From positions 62,001 through 126,000 of the forward strand of contig NZ_JACRTE010000002.1 of assembly GCF_014385105.1 (NCBI RefSeq): a stretch of DNA of 64,000 nt, in the 5' to 3' direction. Positions within the stretch are counted from its first letter, which is position 1. The number at the start of each line of letters is the position of its first letter. Positions 17,504 to 26,372 of the stretch are shown piece by piece. The DNA is from Qingrenia yutianensis. Its GTDB lineage: Bacteria; Bacillota; Clostridia; UMGS1810. A program made the translations under genes and the position numbers. The notes under the pieces are model-generated. The model was not told the origin of the DNA and did not search any database. It saw only the letters and a list, made by a program, of their open reading frames with translations.

Positions 17504-18850
17504 ATGAACGTCACAAAATACACAACCAACGATTTCGGCTTTTTGCGTCCCGAAACCGTATTTTCGGCAGGAAGCGAATGCGGTGCGGCACAGGAAATCG
17601 TTGCGGAAAAAACACCGTTCAACGTCTGCAAAGGCTTTGGCGTTGCATTAACGGGTGCGTCGTGCTATATGCTCGCGCAAATGGAAAAAGGCGAAAGGCG
17701 AAAGCTTCTTGAAAGCATTTACGGAAAGGACGGACTTAATTTAAGCGTTGCGCGTCTTGCAATCGGCTCGTGCGACTATTCCGCGGAAATTTATACATAT
17801 GACGATTGCCCCGGCGATACCGAACTTAAACATTTTTCAATCGAGCGCGACAGAAACTATATTCTGCCGATGATAAAGGAAATTCTCGAAATCCGACCCG
17901 ATTTGTATATTTTTGCGTCACCGTGGAGCCCTCCGGGCTGGATGAAAACCGGCGGTTTTATCTGCGGAGGATATATGCGCACAAAGTATATTGATGTTTT
18001 TGCCGATTACGTCATAAAATATCTTAAAGCGTACGGCGCGGAGGGCATACACATCAGCGCGGTTACACCGCAGAACGAGCCTGATGTTGACCAGTACGGC
18101 AAATTTCCCGCGTGCATATGGAATCCCGACCAGGAGGCACAGTATATTTTCACGCTTTCCGAAAAGCTTAAAAAAGAAAATATGGACGTCGATATTTGGT
18201 TCCACGACCATAATTTCAACGGCTGGCGCCGTGTAAACTGGATGCTTGAAGAATATCCCAAGCTTACCGAATGCTGTTCGTCGGCGGCGTTTCACTATTA
18301 CAACGGCTGTATTGAGATGATTGACCGCATAAAAAAAGAACACCCCGAAATCCGTTTCCAGTTTACCGAGGGCGGACCGAGGCTTAAAGACTGCTTTGAC
18401 ACCGACTGGTGTAAGTGGAGCGCAATGATGGTAAAAGCGCTCAATCACGGCTGCGAAACCTTTACCGGCTGGAATTTGATGCTGGACGAGGAGGGCCGTC
18501 CGAATGTCGGTCACTGCTACTGCGCAGGTCTTGTCAAGATGAACAGGAGCACAAAGGAGCTTTCGTACAGCGGTCAGTACCGCGCGTTCAGCCACCTTGC
18601 GCACTTTACGCAAAACGGCGCGAAAATCTACCGCTCCGCACCGTCAAACGAGGGTTGGGAAATGGGAGCTTTCCGCGATATGAAGTTTGAAACTGTATCG
18701 TGTGTTGCCGAAAATCCCGACGGAAGCAGAATTATTCACGTTGTAAATCCGAATGACGAAAAGCACCAGTATCAGTATTTTTATGAGGGAAAATGGTGGT
18801 ATTTCGACGTTATGGAAAACTCGGTTGCAACGGTTGTTTTTAAAAAATAG
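17504..18850 (+). CDS. GH30-family glycoside hydrolase (glucosylceramidase-like), cytoplasmic
   Basis: A 448-residue (beta/alpha)8 enzyme with the GH30 signatures: GFGVALTGASC at the N-terminus, RLAIGSCDYS, PWSPPGWMKT, the acid/base glutamate in VTPQNEPD (Glu192) and the nucleophile in FTEGGPR (Glu289). The short C-terminal beta domain ends in HVVNPNDEKHQYQYFYEG. There is no signal peptide, so it should act on an imported glycoside, consistent with the MFS gene just upstream. GH30 includes beta-glucosidases, beta-xylosidases and beta-glucuronidases; specificity is open. GGAGG precedes the ATG. Confidence 0.88.
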   Translation: MNVTKYTTNDFGFLRPETVFSAGSECGAAQEIVAEKTPFNVCKGFGVALTGASCYMLAQMEKGERRKLLESIYGKDGLNLSVARLAIGSCDYSAEIYTYDDCPGDTELKHFSIERDRNYILPMIKEILEIRPDLYIFASPWSPPGWMKTGGFICGGYMRTKYIDVFADYVIKYLKAYGAEGIHISAVTPQNEPDVDQYGKFPACIWNPDQEAQYIFTLSEKLKKENMDVDIWFHDHNFNGWRRVNWMLEEYPKLTECCSSAAFHYYNGCIEMIDRIKKEHPEIRFQFTEGGPRLKDCFDTDWCKWSAMMVKALNHGCETFTGWNLMLDEEGRPNVGHCYCAGLVKMNRSTKELSYSGQYRAFSHLAHFTQNGAKIYRSAPSNEGWEMGAFRDMKFETVSCVAENPDGSRIIHVVNPNDEKHQYQYFYEGKWWYFDVMENSVATVVFKK

Positions 18851-18876
18851 CAATTTAATTTGAAAACGGAAATTTT

Positions 18877-18913
18877 AAAGGAGATAAATTTTTAAAAATT
18901 TATCTCCTTTTTT
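18877..18913. terminator. Bidirectional terminator between convergent genes
   Basis: A perfect palindrome, AAAGGAGATAAATTT with its complement around a short A/T loop, flanked by A and T runs, lies between the convergent GH30 and ACT/metallohydrolase genes. It can terminate both. Confidence 0.88.
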
Positions 18914-18914
18914 G

Positions 18915-20351
18915 TTACATCGGATTTAAAATATATTCTTTCACTCCGCCGTGACCGCCGAAAATGAGCCATTTACCTGCGCCGAGCCGTGCAAAAAGCG
19001 CTTTTCGCTCGTGCGCACACAGTTCGGGGTCGGTATCAACCGACGTCATAAGTATCGGCGCATAGTGATTATACTGTGCCTGGCTTGCAATCATATCTTT
19101 CATATTTATAAAAATGTCACCGCTGAAAACAACGTGATTTTCGTAGTCAATCAACACATTTTCGCCCGGCAGATGTCCGCCTCCGCCCTGAAAAATTTCA
19201 AAATGCAAGTCGCCGAAATCAAATGTTCCGGCACGCATAAGCGGTTCGGATCCCGTCGTTTTTTCGCCGATAACCTTAATTTTTTCGGAATTTACCGACT
19301 CATACGACGTCAAAATTTTGCAGATTTGTATATACGGCTTGTGGAGCGGATTTTGCTCGCGGTATCCTACCCCGTTTTCATATTCCATAGCAAGGCATTT
19401 TGCAGTGTCATACCCTGCATAAACGGTGTCAAACTCGGAAAGAAGTCCGCAGTGGTCAACGTCCGCGTGCGTGACAAAAACGCTTTTTTCGATACTGTCA
19501 AAATAGGGAATAAGCTTTTTGAAAATTTTGTTCATTTCGTCTTTGCAGTAAGCATAACCTGTATCGACAAAAAGATATTTTCCCTCACTGCAAATAATCG
19601 CGGTGTTGCTCCCGCACGGCGGTTCAATGAGGATTATATCGGTTTTTTCGCTCACGCGGTGCGTGGAAATGCGCGGTGCATAGTCATCTCCCCTCGCCTT
19701 TGACAAAAGCTCGCAAAATCTGCTTATGCTGTCAAAGGTACGGTACGGGGAAACGCCAGATTCGTCGAGCTGCTGCATTGCAAGATTGGTATTCACCAAG
19801 AGCGCCTCGCGCGAATTTGCCGAAATCTGCATAAGCGACGCAAGCTCGTTGACAAAATGCGTGTAAAAAATGCTGTTGTCATAAATTTTGTCCGCGTGGT
19901 TGTAGTCGATAACCCGAACATCGCAGATTTTGCGCGCGTTAAAAAGAAATTCGTCCATTTTTTCTTTTTCCTCGGCAACAATTCCCATTTTGAAATACTG
20001 ATAATCCGAGCCGTTTTCCTGTGAACTTATGTATGAAATGTTAAAGCTGAATTCGCTTATAAGCTCCAGTATCCGCGTCACGCTCCCCGGGACGTCGCAA
20101 AGCTTAAACTCCAGCAAAATCACGTTTTTGCCGTTTTCCTCGCATTGCAGATAGCCGATTTTTTCAAGTTCGTCCCCTGCCGATTTCAAGTTTTCTTTTG
20201 TCCCCTCCGCGTCGATAAAAAGCATATGCGAGTCCACAGCTTTGTTGTAGCTTACGCGTGTTATATTGACATCATTCGCCGCAAAACATCGGCTCGCTTT
20301 CAAAAATGCGCCGATATGATTGGGCATAACCGTAACAAATGTTTTTTTCAT
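18915..20351 (-). CDS. Two ACT domains fused to a metallo-beta-lactamase-fold hydrolase
   Basis: A 478-residue fusion. Residues about 3-70 and 77-150 each have the ACT-domain pattern (MPNHIGAFLKASRCFAANDV and CDVPGSVTRILELISEFSF), as in amino-acid-sensing regulatory domains. From about residue 235 there is a metallo-beta-lactamase fold with VTHADVDHCG (metal ligands at 295-300), a later GGGGHLPGE and VVFSGDIF, and a C-terminal FGGHGG. The likely role is a hydrolase or oxidoreductase gated by a small ligand; substrate unknown. The frame is open to 20426, but ATG 20351 with TTGGAGA is the start. Confidence 0.85.
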   Translation of the reverse strand: MKKTFVTVMPNHIGAFLKASRCFAANDVNITRVSYNKAVDSHMLFIDAEGTKENLKSAGDELEKIGYLQCEENGKNVILLEFKLCDVPGSVTRILELISEFSFNISYISSQENGSDYQYFKMGIVAEEKEKMDEFLFNARKICDVRVIDYNHADKIYDNSIFYTHFVNELASLMQISANSREALLVNTNLAMQQLDESGVSPYRTFDSISRFCELLSKARGDDYAPRISTHRVSEKTDIILIEPPCGSNTAIICSEGKYLFVDTGYAYCKDEMNKIFKKLIPYFDSIEKSVFVTHADVDHCGLLSEFDTVYAGYDTAKCLAMEYENGVGYREQNPLHKPYIQICKILTSYESVNSEKIKVIGEKTTGSEPLMRAGTFDFGDLHFEIFQGGGGHLPGENVLIDYENHVVFSGDIFINMKDMIASQAQYNHYAPILMTSVDTDPELCAHERKALFARLGAGKWLIFGGHGGVKEYILNPM

Positions 20352-20381
20352 ATAATTCTCCAAGTAAATTTTGTTATCTAA

Positions 20382-20410
20382 ATTATATAGCACATATCGG
20401 TTAATGTCAA
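20382..20410 (-). promoter_or_regulatory. Predicted promoter of the ACT/metallohydrolase gene
   Basis: Consensus TTGACA (20405-20410), a 17-base spacer and TATAAT (20382-20387) on the minus strand, about 30 bases upstream of the ATG. Confidence 0.85.
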
Positions 20411-20415
20411 TATAA

Positions 20416-20455
20416 GAAAAATACACAGAACACGCTCTTGTTCTGTGTATTTTTG
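20416..20455 (-). terminator. Terminator of the glycyl-radical-enzyme operon
   Basis: The arms ATACACAGAAC and GTTCTGTGTAT with A/T runs on both sides lie immediately after the stop of the glycyl radical enzyme on the minus strand. Confidence 0.88.
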
Positions 20456-20456
20456 T

Positions 20457-22670
20457 TTACATATTGTCCAAAAATCTGTCCACAACAAGCTGACGGAACT
20501 CGGGCGAAAGACTGGCAAAATACGCGGTAAAACCCGTTACACGAACAACCAAATCGGGATATTCGTCGGGGTTTTCGTTCGCTTTCATAAGTTTTTCGCC
20601 GTCGAGAACGTTTATGTTTATAAGCGTACCGCCCTGTTTGAAATGCCCCTCAATAAGCGAAAGAACGGTATCAACGCCCTTTTCGTCCGCCGAAACGTGA
20701 GGGTCAAACTCAATCTGCAAAGGCGCGGTGTTTCCGTATCCGCACTGCACCGACGCAATTCCGTTCGACTGCGCGGTCGGTGCACCGTCCTGTCTGAAAT
20801 GCGGATTGGGATTTGCGCCGTGCGAAATCGGTTCGCCGCATCTTCTGCCGTTTGGAGTTGCGCCCACCTTTGAGCCGTATTCAATGGTTCTCGCCCACGA
20901 AAACCAGCCCGGAACAAGCTGTCTGCCGTTTGGCATTTTTTGCGCGCGTATGTTTTTAACCCACGATTTTGTAAGCGCCACTGCCCATTTGTCCGATACC
21001 GTGTTTCCCTGACAGTATTTCGGCGCGGAGTTTAATATAAGACGCGTTCGCTCGTTTGCAAAGTTATCATCAAGAGCCCTGTAAAGCCCGTCCCAAGTAA
21101 GGATTTTTTCCTCCTCAATTCTCGTCTGCATTGCCCCGAATGAGTCTGCAACAACCGCAAGTCCTGCGCCGTCAACGCCGATTGTGTAAAGCTTTGCGCA
21201 CTTTGATATGTCCTCGCCGTACTCAATCGAATTTTCCATCATAAGGTTCATAATCAGCTCGGGTGTTACCTCCCACTGGTGGTCAAGGTGCAGATTTATT
21301 CCCTTTGCGGTGGTGTCGATTGCAATTTTAAGATGTTTCTCGTAAATTTCAAAAAGGCGCTTGCACGATTTTTCCTTTTCGTTTCTCATCTCGTTTAACG
21401 CAACCTCAAAAACCTTTGCAATGTTAATTTTTACGGTGTCGTTCATAGGAAATTCCTTGCCCGGAACGCACATCCAGTTGCACCCGACCGCAATGCGTTC
21501 ACGCGCGGTTTTTTTGTCAACGCCGTTTTTCATATATCCCTCGCAAAGCGCCTTGTCATTGCAGAATCTCGGCCAGCCGTTCTTGTTTTTGAGAAGATAA
21601 TAAACCGCTTTTTTAAGAAAATTTCTGTCGCAGTTTTCGTGTACGCGCACGGTTAAATTGCACGCAATGTCAATACTGTCGGCAGCGTCAAGAATGAGAT
21701 ATGAAAGGTGATTTGTCATATCCTTATCGTTCTCGTCAACGCCCGAAATCTGATAATAATGCGGGTCGATTAAAAGCAGATTTGCAATTAAAAACTTTGC
21801 CGTTTCGTCATCCAAAATGCCGTTTTTGACATCGTTTTCGTAATACGGCAAAAGCAGTGTGTCAAGCTGAAAGCCTGCGCCGTCACGGGTGTAAATTCTT
21901 GACGCACAGTTGAAAAATGCAGTCCACTGGCAAGCCTCTCTGAACGTTTTCGGCGCATTAAGACGGATATTTTCACACGTTTTTTGCATTGTTTCAAGGT
22001 TTTCTTTAATCTCCGCGCGGTTTTCATTCGGTATCATTTCTTTGATTTTCTTAATATGACGGTCAACAAATGCGATTATTGCGCGGACGCATTTTTCCTC
22101 CGCGTCATAAAAATCTTTTTTATCGGGATTTACTTTTCTGTATTTTTCTATCTTTTCCAAAAATCCGCCGAAACCGAGCTTAAAGCCTATGCGGTAGTCG
22201 CACGCGAAATGTGCGTCGCCGTCAATTCCCGTCTGAATATTATACTTTTCCTGCAACGGTTTTAATTCGTCATACGGAAAACGCTGTTCGTCCCACCTTT
22301 TGCTCCACTGGTCGGTTGACGATGACATAAGCTCCATAATTTTGGGCTTTTTCTTAAGCCAATCCGGAAGATAATGAACGTCACCCCTGTAATTCACCAG
22401 CATATCACGCCATCTTCCGCAAAGCATTTCCATAGGGTCAACATACGGCTCGTGCGCATTTATAACACGGCAAAAGTTTTCACACATACCGTCATAGCCG
22501 TAAAAACTGCCGTTTGAGCTGTTGTACCAAGGTTTTACCTCATACCCTTCGGTAATCGGTACAGTGCCGAAATCGTCGAGGTCGGTATAACCGTTCTGTT
22601 TTTTCTTTTCAAGCGTGTGACGGATTTTCGTTTCGCGCATTGCTTTTAATCTGTCAGCGTACGTAAGCAT
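20457..22670 (-). CDS. Glycyl radical enzyme of unassigned subfamily
   Basis: A 737-residue pyruvate-formate-lyase-like radical enzyme. The glycyl radical loop is RVTGFTAYF (Gly713). The thiyl loop reads AVGCNWMCVPG, with Cys397 the expected radical cysteine. Dehydratases and lyases such as CutC, PduC-like and HypD carry Glu two residues after this Cys, but here the position is Trp399 and a second cysteine follows at 401, so it belongs to none of the subfamilies I recognise. The frame opens at a TTG at 22679, but ATG 22670 has GAAGGAG ten bases upstream. It overlaps its activase gene and ends an operon with three Gfo/Idh/MocA genes. Confidence 0.9.
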   Translation of the reverse strand: MLTYADRLKAMRETKIRHTLEKKKQNGYTDLDDFGTVPITEGYEVKPWYNSSNGSFYGYDGMCENFCRVINAHEPYVDPMEMLCGRWRDMLVNYRGDVHYLPDWLKKKPKIMELMSSSTDQWSKRWDEQRFPYDELKPLQEKYNIQTGIDGDAHFACDYRIGFKLGFGGFLEKIEKYRKVNPDKKDFYDAEEKCVRAIIAFVDRHIKKIKEMIPNENRAEIKENLETMQKTCENIRLNAPKTFREACQWTAFFNCASRIYTRDGAGFQLDTLLLPYYENDVKNGILDDETAKFLIANLLLIDPHYYQISGVDENDKDMTNHLSYLILDAADSIDIACNLTVRVHENCDRNFLKKAVYYLLKNKNGWPRFCNDKALCEGYMKNGVDKKTARERIAVGCNWMCVPGKEFPMNDTVKINIAKVFEVALNEMRNEKEKSCKRLFEIYEKHLKIAIDTTAKGINLHLDHQWEVTPELIMNLMMENSIEYGEDISKCAKLYTIGVDGAGLAVVADSFGAMQTRIEEEKILTWDGLYRALDDNFANERTRLILNSAPKYCQGNTVSDKWAVALTKSWVKNIRAQKMPNGRQLVPGWFSWARTIEYGSKVGATPNGRRCGEPISHGANPNPHFRQDGAPTAQSNGIASVQCGYGNTAPLQIEFDPHVSADEKGVDTVLSLIEGHFKQGGTLININVLDGEKLMKANENPDEYPDLVVRVTGFTAYFASLSPEFRQLVVDRFLDNM

Positions 22671-23421
22671 ATTTTTCAAGCTCCTTCATATATTCTTTTG
22701 ACGGAACGCTAAAACCGTCGGCTTTTTGTCCGAGCGCTTTCCGCTTTGAATTTCCCAGCGGATGATACGGCAAAAGTTCATATTTTCTCACATTTGATAA
22801 GGTTTTTAAAAATGCGGATATTTTATCAATCCCCTGATTTATTTCGGGTATAACGGGAGTCCTTGCGATAATCGGAATATTGAGTTTATTAAGATTTTCA
22901 AAGTTTTCTATAATCTTTTCATTTCCGGCACCCGTATATTTTTTGTGCAAATCACTGTTCCAAATTTTTAAATCTGCCATAACAAAATCAAGCTTTTTAA
23001 AAATTTCTTCGTCAAAATACATAAGCGAGGTTTCAACGGCGCAGTTTATGCCGTTTTCTTTGCATTTATCTATGCACGCGTTTAAAAACTTTCCTTGCGC
23101 AAAGGGTTCTCCGCCCGAAAAAGTGACACCGCCTGTGTCGCCGTAATACGGCACATCAAGCATAATTTCGGACAAAACTTCGTCCGCGGTCATACTTTTT
23201 CCGCACACAACTCTTGCGCCCGAAAAACAGCCTTTGTCACACATTCCGCAATGAATACATTTTTCGGGATAGTATAAAATCTCTTTTTCAAAGCTTATAC
23301 ATTCGGGATTGTGACACCACTTGCACGAAAGCGGACAGCCTTTGAAAAATACGGTTGTCCGCACGCCGTCCCCGTCGTGAATTGACGCTCTTTGAATATC
23401 CGCAATCAAACCTTTAATCAC
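22654..23421 (-). CDS. Glycyl-radical-enzyme activating enzyme (radical SAM)
   Basis: A 255-residue radical SAM activase that abstracts hydrogen from the glycine of the adjacent enzyme. The SAM cluster motif CPLSCKWC gives Cys29, 33 and 36, preceded by SIHDGDGVRTTVFFKGC. One ferredoxin-like motif follows (Cys55, 58, 61, 65), and then GGVTFSGGEPF. Many dehydratase-class activases have two such auxiliary clusters and about 300 residues; this one shows a single complete cluster. It overlaps the upstream dehydrogenase gene by eight bases and the enzyme gene by 17. Confidence 0.93.
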   Translation of the reverse strand: MIKGLIADIQRASIHDGDGVRTTVFFKGCPLSCKWCHNPECISFEKEILYYPEKCIHCGMCDKGCFSGARVVCGKSMTADEVLSEIMLDVPYYGDTGGVTFSGGEPFAQGKFLNACIDKCKENGINCAVETSLMYFDEEIFKKLDFVMADLKIWNSDLHKKYTGAGNEKIIENFENLNKLNIPIIARTPVIPEINQGIDKISAFLKTLSNVRKYELLPYHPLGNSKRKALGQKADGFSVPSKEYMKELEKYAYVR

Positions 23422-24514
23422 AAATTTTTTCCTCTTTTCCGCTCTTTGACGATTTTATCACCGCGTCCAGCATAGTCATAATTTTCATATTTTCCGAAAG
23501 AGTAAGCATTTTGAAAACGTCCTCACCCGTTTTTTTGTGATGCGCATACATTTCGGGCATATTCTTAAATTCCGCGCTTAAATCCGCGCCGGGAATTTCA
23601 AGTTCGTTTCCGTAAATGTCAAATGCTTTTACATCGGGTGAATTTTCCGCACCGCCCGTACACATAACAACACCGTCGGTGCAAAGCACCATAGGACCCG
23701 ACGGAATAACCGCGCGCGGAGTCGTCCACGTGCCCTCGACAACCGACATAGCGCCGTCGTATTTTATCACCGCGGCAAAATTATCCTCTGTATCGCCGAA
23801 CGGGGTGTTTAAATTTTCACCGCACGAAATTACCGATTTTCCTTTGCCGAAAAACCAGTCGGAAAAATAACAGCCGTAGCAGGCAATATCCAAAAACACA
23901 CCGCCTCCGTGCGAAAGATGATGCCACCAGGTTTTCCCGCGCTGAACATCTGTCATTTCCTCCGCCTTTGACGACACGCCCCTGTGCTTTGCTCCCTTTC
24001 CGAGCGGACCCGTATGACCGTTGATGTAGCGAAGCTTTATTGGTTTTCCTATAACACCGCTGTCCAGCACATTTTTAAGCTTGTATAAATACGGTCTGTA
24101 CGCAACGGGCCAGTTTACAACCGCCTCAATGCCGTATTTTTCAACGCTTTTTTCAATTTTTTTCGCCTCGTCATATCTTACCGCAATGGGCTTTTCTATC
24201 GACACGTTAACACCGCGTTTTGCACATTCCTCAACAACCTCGGGTTTTTGGCAGTTTTCGGTGAGGATAAACGCAATGTCGGGTTTTAACTCGTCGAGCA
24301 TCTGTTTATAGTCGTCATAAATGTTTTTGCAGTAGTTTTCGCGCACATTTTCAAGGTTCCACTTCGGGGTGTAGCGCAGGGGCGGAATATCATCAACACT
24401 CGACTTTACATCTGCCGCACCGACAAGTTCAAAATCCTCCTGCTCGCTTATGTAGAGCGCAACCTCGTTTACGTGCATATGCGAAAATCCTATTATTACC
24501 GCTTTCAATTTCAC
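23414..24514 (-). CDS. Gfo/Idh/MocA family oxidoreductase (cluster member 1)
   Basis: A 366-residue NAD(P)-dependent sugar oxidoreductase-like protein. The N-terminal Rossmann fold begins KLKAVIIGFSHMHVNEVALY, with His where a third glycine is commoner. The conserved EKP is at 107-109 (VSIEKPIAV), and the C-terminal sheet domain holds HLSHGGGVFLDIACYGCYFSDW, with the catalytic-region aspartate. It overlaps both neighbours (8 bases with the activase, 4 with the next dehydrogenase), so the genes are tightly coupled. Substrate is unknown; a keto-sugar or polyol is likely for this family. Confidence 0.9.
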   Translation of the reverse strand: MKLKAVIIGFSHMHVNEVALYISEQEDFELVGAADVKSSVDDIPPLRYTPKWNLENVRENYCKNIYDDYKQMLDELKPDIAFILTENCQKPEVVEECAKRGVNVSIEKPIAVRYDEAKKIEKSVEKYGIEAVVNWPVAYRPYLYKLKNVLDSGVIGKPIKLRYINGHTGPLGKGAKHRGVSSKAEEMTDVQRGKTWWHHLSHGGGVFLDIACYGCYFSDWFFGKGKSVISCGENLNTPFGDTEDNFAAVIKYDGAMSVVEGTWTTPRAVIPSGPMVLCTDGVVMCTGGAENSPDVKAFDIYGNELEIPGADLSAEFKNMPEMYAHHKKTGEDVFKMLTLSENMKIMTMLDAVIKSSKSGKEEKICD

Positions 24515-25581
24515 TCTGCATACACCTCTCTTTTAATTTCCGCAGATTTATAGAACATTTCAATTATTCTTGCCGTGTTTATGGTTTCTTCGGGTTTGAC
24601 AATCGGTTCAGCTTCGCCTTTTATAACCTTGCGCAGATTATCTGCAATGTAAATATGCCCCGCAAACGGCGAATTGTAGATAAGCTTTTCTGTTTTGAGA
24701 ATTTCTTCGCCGTCCCCGCCGAAATAAATTTTTCCGCTCGGCAAATCTATCCCTGCCCTGTCGCCCACAAGACGAATGTCCGAGCTTTCGGGCATATTTG
24801 CCGCCCATGCAACTTTAAAACTTACGTTTGCGCCGTTTTTGAATTTAAGAGTTCCACACGAAAAATCCTCAACGTCCATTTCATCGGGATTGAATTTTCT
24901 TATACTGTCAACGTTTCCCGTGAGCGCACCGCTTGATGTAAGCGAACCGAGTTCGTTTTTGTGATTTTGCATAACCGTGCCGTTTACCGACTCGATTTCG
25001 GGATTTCCCATAAGCCACAAAAGCGCGTCCAGCATATGCACGCCGATGTCGACAAATGCGCCCCCGCAGCTTATCTTTTTCATATGGAACGTTCCCCAAT
25101 ACGGAATACCTCTGCGCCTTATGCGCGAAAAATCACCGTAATAAATGTTGCCTAGTCCGTTTTTGTCTATGTATTCTTTTGCCGCAAGACGGTCGGGCGT
25201 AAAGCGCATACTCTGGCAAGCCATAAGAATTTTGCCGTTTCTTTTTGCGGTATCAAACATTTCTTTTGCGTCGGAAACCCTGAACGCAAGCGGTTTTTCA
25301 CACAAAACGTTTGCTTTTGCGTTAAGCGCCGTAATTGTGTATTCTTTATGAAAACAGTTCGGGACGCACACCGAAACAAGGTCGGGTTTTTCCTTTTCCA
25401 GCATTTCCTCGGCGTTTACGTAAAAATTCGGTATGCCGTGGCGTTTTGCGGTTTCGCGCGCGGAATTTTCGTTAATATCCGACACTGCCGATATGAAAAA
25501 GTCGTTGCCGAAGGTTCTGTATGCAGGTATGTGCGCGGAATTTGCAATCATTCCGCAGCTTATTATGCAAACCTTAATCAC
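24511..25581 (-). CDS. Gfo/Idh/MocA family oxidoreductase (cluster member 2)
   Basis: A 356-residue member of the same superfamily. The Rossmann segment is IKVCIISCGMIANSAHIPAY, EKP is at residues 95-97 (VLCEKPLAF), and the substrate domain contains GGAFVDIGVHMLDALLWLMG, the standard Gfo/Idh/MocA signature with catalytic Asp and His. The first nucleotide-loop glycine is replaced by Ser (ISCG). It shares only the fold and motifs with the other two paralogues in the operon, so they probably act on successive intermediates rather than being redundant. It overlaps the next gene by four bases. Confidence 0.92.
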   Translation of the reverse strand: MIKVCIISCGMIANSAHIPAYRTFGNDFFISAVSDINENSARETAKRHGIPNFYVNAEEMLEKEKPDLVSVCVPNCFHKEYTITALNAKANVLCEKPLAFRVSDAKEMFDTAKRNGKILMACQSMRFTPDRLAAKEYIDKNGLGNIYYGDFSRIRRRGIPYWGTFHMKKISCGGAFVDIGVHMLDALLWLMGNPEIESVNGTVMQNHKNELGSLTSSGALTGNVDSIRKFNPDEMDVEDFSCGTLKFKNGANVSFKVAWAANMPESSDIRLVGDRAGIDLPSGKIYFGGDGEEILKTEKLIYNSPFAGHIYIADNLRKVIKGEAEPIVKPEETINTARIIEMFYKSAEIKREVYAE

Positions 25582-26372
25582 AGTAAATCCGCCTCCTTTA
25601 AAAATCCGAATGTTTCGCCGTCGTTTTTGGTTGCACGGTATTCAAGACCGATATATCCGTTATAATCCGTTTTGCCGATTTCTTTAAGAATATTTACATA
25701 GTCAACGTTCCCCGTGCCGGGTTCGTGCCTGCCTGGAGAGTCGGCAACGTGAAAATGCCCGATTAAATCTATATTTTCCTTAACCTCGTCGATATTGAAA
25801 TCGCCCATCATATTCTGATGATAAATGTCATAAAGCATTTTTATATTCGGACTGTTCACATTTCTCAAAAGCTCAAAAACCGGCTTTGCATACGGCATTG
25901 AATAGTTTTTTCGGTCAATGTCGTTGAGCGGTTCGATTATCAGCGTAACGTTTTCCTTTTCGCAAATCGGCTTTGCGGTGTTTAAGCATTTTAACACGTT
26001 TTCCTCGCAGTACGGCGCATTTTCGCCGATTAAAACAATCATAGCCGACGCGCCGAGCTTTTTATATACGGGTATGCTCTCATTAAGCGCGGACAAAAAT
26101 TCGTCCGCTCTGCCTGCGTTTAATATTCCGCGCGACAAATCATACGACAGATTTTCGTCGGTGCAGTCAATGTTGAAAATTGAAAGCTTCATACCGTTTT
26201 CGTCAAGCATATTTTTAACCTTGTCAATGTCCTTGTTCGTCCACTTCCAAAATTCAACCGTGTCGATTCCGCATTTTTTAACCGCGCCTATTCTGTCATA
26301 AAAATCAAGGTGCGAAAACATCATATCAATACAACAGCTTATTTTTAATTTTCCGAATGATTGATTATACAT
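25578..26372 (-). CDS. Hydroxypyruvate-isomerase-like TIM-barrel sugar isomerase/epimerase
   Basis: A 264-residue xylose-isomerase-like TIM barrel. The metal and catalytic residues of the Hyi/tagatose-epimerase group are present: Glu147 in LIIEPLND, Asp182 in LYDIYHQ, His208 in GHFHVADSPGRHEPGTG and Glu244 in IGLEYRA. The ADxPGRHEPGTGxxxY stretch is characteristic of hydroxypyruvate isomerases. In this context it may isomerise, epimerise or eliminate from a keto-sugar made by the dehydrogenases. It overlaps both neighbours by a few bases. Confidence 0.9.
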   Translation of the reverse strand: MYNQSFGKLKISCCIDMMFSHLDFYDRIGAVKKCGIDTVEFWKWTNKDIDKVKNMLDENGMKLSIFNIDCTDENLSYDLSRGILNAGRADEFLSALNESIPVYKKLGASAMIVLIGENAPYCEENVLKCLNTAKPICEKENVTLIIEPLNDIDRKNYSMPYAKPVFELLRNVNSPNIKMLYDIYHQNMMGDFNIDEVKENIDLIGHFHVADSPGRHEPGTGNVDYVNILKEIGKTDYNGYIGLEYRATKNDGETFGFLKEADLL

